A stretch of DNA of 64,000 bases, taken from assembly GCF_022965805.1 (NCBI RefSeq), contig NC_133101.1:17269054-17333053 (forward strand), written 5' to 3'. This DNA is from Primulina eburnea. Lineage: Eukaryota > Streptophyta > Magnoliopsida > Lamiales > Gesneriaceae. Each line of letters starts with the position of its first letter. Position 1 is the stretch's first letter. Of this stretch, positions 57,803 to 64,000 are shown piece by piece. A model generated the notes under the pieces. That model saw only the letters and a program-made list of their open reading frames with translations. It had not been told where the DNA came from and did no database searches. The translations under genes and the position numbers were made by a program.

Positions 57803-60108
57803 AGCTAAAATTCGCACTTGGACAGTTTAGCATACAATTGCTCTTTTCTCAAAGTCTTCAATACAATTCTCAGATGCTCTGAATGCTCAATCAAATTCTT
57901 CGAATATACCAAAATATTATCAATAAACACAATCACAAAATCATCTAAATATCTTTGAAAAACGCGGTTCATCAAACTCATAAACACCGCAGGTGCATTC
58001 GTTAAACCAAAAGGCATAACGATAAACTCGTAGTGCCCATACCTGGTCCGGAATGCAGTCTTCGGAATATCAACGTCTCTAACTCTGAGCTGATGATACC
58101 CTGATCTCAAATCAATCTTCGAGTAAACCGAAGACCCCTGTAACTGGTCAAATAAGTCGTCGATGCGAGGCAAAGGATACTTGTTCTTTACTGTTGCCTT
58201 GTTCAATTGTCTGTAATCAATACACAGTCGCATCGAACCATCTTTCTTTCTAACGAAAAGCACCGGAGCACCCCAAGGAGATACACTGGGTCTGATATAT
58301 CCCTTGGACAAAAGATCTTCCAACTGTGCTTTCAATTCTTTCAGTTCGATAGGCGCCATCCTATACGGAGCTCTCGAAATAGGAACACTGCCTGGCACAA
58401 GATCTATGCTAAAATCTACCTCTCGAACCGGAGGCAACCCTGGAATCTCATCTGGGAATACATCTGCATACTCGCAAACCACTGGCAGATCTGCCAATGC
58501 TGGGCTCGACTTCAGTAGATCTACTGAATATATAAGAAAGCCCTCTGCTCCTCTCTGAAGCAGTCTACTCATAGTCAGAGCAGATACTAAGGGAATCCGA
58601 GATCTGGAACCCTTGCCGTAGAATTTCCACTCATCTGTCATGTCAGGTCTGAATCTGACAATCTTGTGGAAAGAATCTACAGTGGCCCTGTACTTTGTCA
58701 ACATGTCTATGCCAACTATACAGTCAAAATCAGCTAAACCAAGTACTACACAGTCTAAATCAATCTCATGCCCCTCAAACTGAAGCATACAGTGTCTAAC
58801 AGTAGTCACAGATATTAAACCACTTCCCAACGGAGAAGCTATAGACACTACCGTCGACAAAGACTCAACAGGCAATGAATGTCTCAATGCAAAATGTTCA
58901 GATATAAATGTATGGGATGCACCTGTGTCTATCAACACATATGCAGGATAACCGCAAAGAAAACAGCTACCTGCAATGACATCATCTGGTGCCTCCTGCG
59001 CCTGCTCCTCTATCAGCGCAAACACCCTAGCCTGCTGTCTGGGAGGTTGACTCACTGTCTGACTACCTCCTGGTCTCTGCTGGGTCTGTGTAGATGGTGG
59101 CTGAAAGGAGTGTACAGAGGATGCCTGTCTCTCCATCTGTGGCACTGGTGCTGATGACCATGTACTCTGGAATCGTTGTGCACCTCTCTGGGGACAAACT
59201 CGGGCAAAGTGTCCCGGTTGCCTACAGATGTTACAGCGTCCCATAACTCCTTGACACTGCTCCGTGGCATGTCGCCCTCTGCACGAACTACAATATACGC
59301 CACTGTAATCTGAACCCTGACCTCTCTGTCGAGATCCACTCGAACTCGATGAACTACTCCCGGATTTCTTAAACTGCTTGCCCTTAGCTTTCAAAAATTC
59401 CTTCTTGCCACTACTACTATATCCAATATCGAAGCGAGGTGGAAACTGAACGGCGGTAGGCTGTGGCGGTCTCTGCCCCTGAACACCGTAGGAAGCCCCT
59501 CGCTGCCTGATCAAGCCAGCCTCTGCTCCCTTCGCTCTGTTCAGTGCCTCTGAAAAAGTATTAGGTCGTCCCGTGTTCACCAAAGTAAAGACATCTGGGT
59601 TCAGCCCGTTGATGAACTGATCGGCCACTGCCTCGTCGTTCCCTGCTACATGCGGTGCAAATCGAAGCAATGCAGAAAATTTAGCAAAATACTCCTCGAT
59701 GTTCCACTGTCCCTGCCTCAGATTCGCAAATTCAGCTCCTTTATCTTTTCGGTAGGAGACGGGGAAGAAGCACTGATAGAACTCATCCTTGAAGACTTTC
59801 CACGTGATATCAATACCTCGGTGCTCCAAAGCTCTCTTCGTAGTCAACCACCAGCTCTTGGCAACCTCTTGCATCTGATGCCCTATCAATTTCACACGTC
59901 GCTCATCAGTATATGCTAAAGACTCAAACAACATCTCGATATCATCAAGCCAGCTCTCGCACTCCACTGCACTCTCTGTGCCCTTCAGCGTAGGAGGATG
60001 GAAAGACTGAAATCTCTTCAATAAGGTCTCCATCGGCGTAGCAGTAACATCCATCTGTGCACCTGATGTGCTACCCTGCTCTGGCTGTGGTATACGTCTA
60101 GGCGGCAT
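57803..60108 (-). pseudogene. gag-pol: Y gag-protease-RT, the longest family A frame
   Basis: Starts [11 protein letters not shown] at 60108 (the in-frame extension to 60267 is leader) and stays open for about 767 residues. Gag core at residues 45-190, zinc knuckles [13 protein letters not shown] and [14 protein letters not shown] near 270-310, protease [12 protein letters not shown] near 400, and RT from [16 protein letters not shown]. The RT catalytic box reads FIDNILVYS, so the second catalytic Asp is Asn. A TAG replaces Trp in CEFWLRQ at 57805, ending the frame in RT. It is the best gag-protease template of family A here, but it is not active. Confidence 0.93.
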
Positions 60109-60352
60109 AAATCTGATTATCAAACTGATTAGTACACAGTCAATATCATCTGTCTCAGCCCTCCTCTGATCATAACCTCTGATCGAGAATCGGTTCTGAT
60201 TCAGGCTTGACAAGTATATGCTGTAAATCAATTCAGATAATGCAACAACACATAATATAGAAAGCAAATAATCATGCTAGCACATCAAGAGCAAGGAAGA
60301 TGACTCGATCTACCCCGCCCATTCTATTCTATCTCAGTCTACAGAACCTACA

Positions 60353-60364
60353 GCTCTGATACCA
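60353..60364 (-). other. primer binding site of Y (tRNA-iMet)
   Basis: The minus strand reads TGGTATCAGAGC, five bases from the LTR end at 60370. Confidence 0.92.
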
Positions 60365-60369
60365 CCTGT

Positions 60370-61819
60370 TGTGGGGACCCGGGCTCTAACTCAATTCTTT
60401 TGGGATTTATTGGATCTTTGTTCGAAAATGTGGGTCAAAATTTTGCTTTTTAATATTCAATCATATGTAAACATAAAGCATGTCATTATTATTTAAACAA
60501 CCATAATGTACATACACAGATGTCTGATATAAACATACACGATTATTTAAAAGTTCCGTACAAGTCTAGTACAATAACAAGTAGTCTGCTTCTACACCCG
60601 GCATCACCACACTATCAACTCTCTCTTCAACGACGTGACCCTGTACCTGCCCCACCTGTTGCCAAGTACACATACAGACAAGACAACAGCCGGATAACTC
60701 CGGTGAGAATAAATCCCAGTATAAAACATGTATGCATGCAATGTAATGAATCATATACAAAAGCATAGCGTATATCCATGTACATGAAATAAATCTAAAA
60801 CATGTAAAGAAATACAAATCTGTATTCAACATCTAGTTCTTCACTCGACTCATTTCTACTCTAGGGATCCCGGTGTGAATAAGACGGTCTGTCACCTACC
60901 CAACCACTCGGGGTGACGGTACGTCTTATTCCTAGACTTCGGTCAACTCTGTATCGAAGGTCTACACATAGAGTAAATCTACTAGTGTGCGTCGATACAC
61001 CGAAACGTCTAGTTTTGGTCAATCTGCCAATATCTCCTATCTCAGGACTCGAATATAAATCAATAAACAAGACATTACATAATCAAATGTAATAACAATC
61101 TAGTATGTGATTTAGGGAAACTCGCATCAAATCTGAATCGAGTTGTGCAATCTCGTGACCACATGAATTATACCTTTCGTCGCACAATGTCTGTCGAGAT
61201 CTTGAAGTCGGAATGTCGAGTCTGACAATAACAACTCTGAAAGGCAATGTAGACATGCAATATCAATTCTCAATTCAATTCAGCACATATACAATTCAAT
61301 ACTCGGTTTTGATACAATTCGACAGCATAACAGCGTAATTTCGCGATACCGATAACTCAATAACATCATACTCAATCACAAGAAACTCATACTATCATCA
61401 AAACATCAACATATATTCTGAAATCTGTAAATATCCTAACTCATATATGCTGGAAATTTCGAACAATAGCATACGGTCTCCAAATTTCGATCCGGTAACG
61501 AATATATCATGCTCAGTATATCAAGAACACATATTCTAAATAAAATCTGAATTTCCCCCAACATGAATATCTGAAATATGCTGAAACTGAAAGAAACTTA
61601 CTTCCTTTTGTAGCCAATGATGCAAGGATCAGTAATCTCTACTCGGATTCAAAATCGGATGCACCAATCTTTTAAAACTAATGTTCTAATCTACCTTGAA
61701 GCTTGAGGATTCTTTGGAGGAGGAGCTCGGTTCTTGTTTCTGAATGAAACAATGAGGTGTCATTTCAAAGTATGTATATATCATGCCAAGTGTCAACATA
61801 AAAATCAAAGGTGGCATTT
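60370..61819 (-). repeat. 5' LTR of Y, truncated in the GC array region (1450 bp)
   Basis: Starts TGTGGGG and matches other A LTRs through the TATA-like run (here TATGTATATATC) to GGTGGCATTT at 61819. The GC array and the U3 start are missing; pol sequence follows. Confidence 0.9.
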
Positions 61820-61825
61820 GCGAAA

Positions 61826-61918
61826 GGGAAGTCGAATGCAGCGGCAGACGCCTTGAGTCGAAAGGTATGTGCTTGTCTGGGTTGACATTTGATACAGAGA
61901 GTAGACCGTTGCGACTTG
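61826..61918 (+). pseudogene. 93-bp pol fragment at the centre of the inverted repeat
   Basis: Codes for [15 protein letters not shown], then after an internal deletion [15 protein letters not shown], the RNase H-integrase linker. The right joint to the LTR lies in shared ACTTG (61914-61918). Confidence 0.88.
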
Positions 61919-63336
61919 GCATGATATATATATACTTTGAAATGACACCTCATTGTTTCATTCAGAAACAAGAACCGAGCTCCTCCTCCAAAGAATCCTC
62001 AAGCTTCAAGGTAGATTAAAACATTAGTTTTGAAAGATTGGTGCATCCGATTTTGAATCCGAGTAGAGATTACTGATCCTTGCATCATTGGCTACAAAAG
62101 GAAGTAAGTTTCTTGCAGTTTCAGCATATTTCAGATATTCATGTTGGGGGAAATTCAGATTTGATTTAGAATATGTGTTCTTGATATACTGAGCATGATA
62201 TATTCGTTACCGGATCGAAATTTGGAGACCGTATGCTATTGTTCGAAATTTCCAGCATATATGAGTTAGGATATTTACAGATTTCAGAATATATGTTGAT
62301 GTTTTGATGATAGTATGAGTTGCTTGTGATTGAGTATGATGTTATTGAGTTATCGGTATCGCGAGATTACGCTGTTATGCTGTCGAATTGTATCAAAACC
62401 GAGTATTGAATTGTATATGTGCTGAATTGAATTGATAATTGATATTTCATGTCTACATTGCCTTTCAGAGTTGTTATTGTCAGACTCGACATTCCGACTT
62501 CAGGATCTCGACAGACATTGTGCGACGAAAGGTATAATTCATGTGGTCACGGGATTGCACAACTCGATTCAGATTTGATGCGAGTTTCCCTAAATCACAT
62601 ACTAGATTGTTATTACATTTGATTATGTAATGTCTTGTTTATTGATTTATATTCGAGTCCTGAGATAGGAGATATTGGCAGATTGGCCAAAACTAGACAT
62701 TTCGGTGTATCGACGCATACTTGTAGATTTACTCTATGTGTAGACCCTCGATACAGAGTTGACCTAAAGTCTAGGAATAAGACGTACCGTCACCCCGAGT
62801 GGTTGGGTAGGTGACAGACCGTCTTATTCACACCGGGATCCCTAGAGTAGAAATGAGTCGAGTGAAGAACTAGATGTTGAATACAGATTTGTATTCCTTT
62901 ACATGTTTTAGATTTATTTCATGTACATGGATATACGCTATGCTTTTGTATATGATTCATTACATTGCATGCATACATGTTTTATACTGGGATTTATTCT
63001 CACCGGAGTTATCCGGCTGTTGTCTTGTCTGTATGTGTACTTGGCAACAGGTGGGGCAGGTACAGGGTCACGTCGTTGAAGAGAGAGTTGATAGTGTGGT
63101 GATGCCGGGAGTAGAAGCAGACTACTTGTTATTGTACTAGACTTGTACGGAACTTTTAAATAATCGTGTATGTTTATATCAGACATATGTGTATGTACAT
63201 TATGGTTGTTTAAATAATAATGACATGCTTTATGTTTACAAATGATTGAATATTAAAAAGCAAAATTTTGACCCACATTTTCGAGCAAAGATCCAATAAA
63301 TCCCAAAAGAATTGAGTTAGAGCCCGGGTCCCCACA
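61914..63336 (+). repeat. terminal plus-strand family A LTR, 5' truncated (1423 bp)
   Basis: Begins at ACTTGGCATGATATATATATAC and runs to the standard end CCCCACA at 63336, followed by ATTTA. It forms the right boundary of the whole family A locus. Confidence 0.9.
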
Positions 63337-63431
63337 ATTTACATTTTTGCCCTTTTATTTTTTAAATAAATATATAATTTTATCCACCAAATTAATTGTG
63401 TGTTTTCCATCTATCAAAATATTAGTACCTA
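63337..63431 (+). other. ATTTA duplication, MITE-like right end, AT-rich flank
   Basis: 63337-63341 is the right copy of ATTTA. ACATTTTTGCCCTT (63341-63354) is the inverse of AAGGGCAAA at 10889. The remaining 77 bp are AT-rich with nothing recognised. Confidence 0.5.
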
Positions 63432-64000
63432 TGTTAAGAAATGAAGTTTTGGTGTATGACAAAGTTGTAATCAACCGCGGCTGGAAATTCTCAACCGCTG
63501 ATATTTAACCGCTTATTCTTTAGATTACAGCGAGTGTGAACCGGTTCATTTAAGAGACTCACTTATGGCTAAACGACATTCTCTGACCGGTTGAATGGAT
63601 TCAAATTCTCGAAGTCAACGATCTCACATCAATTCCAAGGAAGATGTGCATTTATCTCTCCTTCCCAGAAAGGACGTTCAGAGACAGTTTTCATGACTTG
63701 ATGCTATATGCACAGTCGCCTAAAGGAGTATACCTCAAGTAAAGAGCTTCAAATTTATGATAAGCAAAAGGAAGATTAAATGCGAACATTTATTGCTCAT
63801 AAATGAGAAAGTGACTTATCTGATTCAGAAGCTCAGGTTTACGTTAACTGTACTTTCTGACCGTTAAATCATTCGGCTATCTCATCTAGGAGGAATGCAA
63901 GTTAAACACACGCAAGCTACACAACTCATACATCTATTGAAAAAGTTTCTCAGCTTGCCTTCACAGAGATCTTAGAGCGCTTTCACAGTCTACATTTCTA
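63432..64000 (+). repeat. possible start of a retroelement LTR (copia-like), cut by the window
   Basis: TGTTAAGAAATGAAGTTTTGGTG resembles the beginning of plant copia LTRs that follow a GGGGGAGAT tract, but no such tract precedes it here, as expected for a 5' LTR. The stretch has no ORF and is less AT-rich than the flank. It runs beyond the window, so neither a second LTR nor a primer site can be checked. Confidence 0.3.

Larger units (their letters stand above)
11019..63336. mobile_element. compound family A retrotransposon locus, 52.3 kb
   Basis: A plus-strand LTR start at 11019 and a plus-strand LTR end at 63336 are flanked by matching ATTTA. Everything between is family A sequence on either strand, plus one Athila-like insertion, two D solo LTRs, one related LTR fragment and a 251-bp unknown stretch. 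I read it as one original insertion site that later grew by nested insertion, internal deletion, inversion and unequal exchange. Confidence 0.6.
60370..63336. repeat. 1.42-kb LTR inverted repeat with a ~120-bp centre
   Basis: 60370-61791 (minus LTR) and 61914-63336 (plus LTR) are inverted copies, separated by about 122 bp holding an LTR remnant and a pol fragment. Both arms lack the same U3 end, so the joint lies near the TATA run on both sides. Confidence 0.9.

Overview
This window is plant nuclear heterochromatin made almost entirely of nested Ty3/gypsy LTR retrotransposons. The evidence is tRNA-iMet and tRNA-Asp primer sites, chromovirus and Athila-type pol proteins, Mutator-like transposase remains and very AT-rich spacers. 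The organism looks like a eudicot; the sequence alone does not fix the species. I found no intact cellular gene, rRNA, tRNA or CRISPR array. My labels are A (Tekay/Del-like chromovirus, LTR about 1.8 kb, starts TGTAAGG and ends CCCCACA), B (Athila-like, LTR 1480 bp), C (relative of A, LTR 2163 bp) and D (seen only as solo LTRs of about 2 kb).

Layout. 1-3532 is the 3' half of an A element (A1, + strand) inserted into a C element (- strand, 3533-7127). 7128-10886 holds a decayed Mutator-like transposase and an AT-rich tandem duplication. 11019-63336 is a 52.3-kb compound A locus bounded by one 5-bp target duplication, ATTTA. On both outer sides lie the two halves of what looks like a small TIR element. 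Inside this locus, in order: the A2 element (11019-29594), split by a young, nearly intact B element (16460-27815, TSD ATTGC); an A3 gag-pol fragment; a 251-bp stretch of unknown origin; an internally deleted minus-strand element (A4); a fragment of a related LTR; a plus-strand pol fragment (A5) joined to a chimeric LTR; a tandem LTR-X-LTR-X'-LTR-Y-LTR array (39447-61819), where X and X' each carry an inverted protease segment split by a D solo LTR; and a 1.42-kb LTR inverted repeat around 61.85 kb. The right edge looks like the start of another retroelement LTR.

Function. Only B is close to coding-competent: gag-protease, RT-RNase H and integrase are broken by one nonsense codon and one homopolymer frameshift, and a separate downstream ORF is open. 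All A, C and MULE coding regions carry stops, frameshifts or deletions.

The most notable signal is regulatory. Every LTR family here carries a GC-rich array of short dyad-symmetric units. In A, C and D, and before the internal ORF of B, the array ends just upstream of a TATA-like run; in the B LTR the match is weaker (a TTATTTTT run). B and D belong to different families yet share nearly the same unit, about 72 bp long (ACAGAA, then a 13-16 bp stem-loop starting GGCGCYCGRGCGGTA). B also carries three such units before a TATA-like sequence upstream of its second ORF, which suggests an internal promoter.
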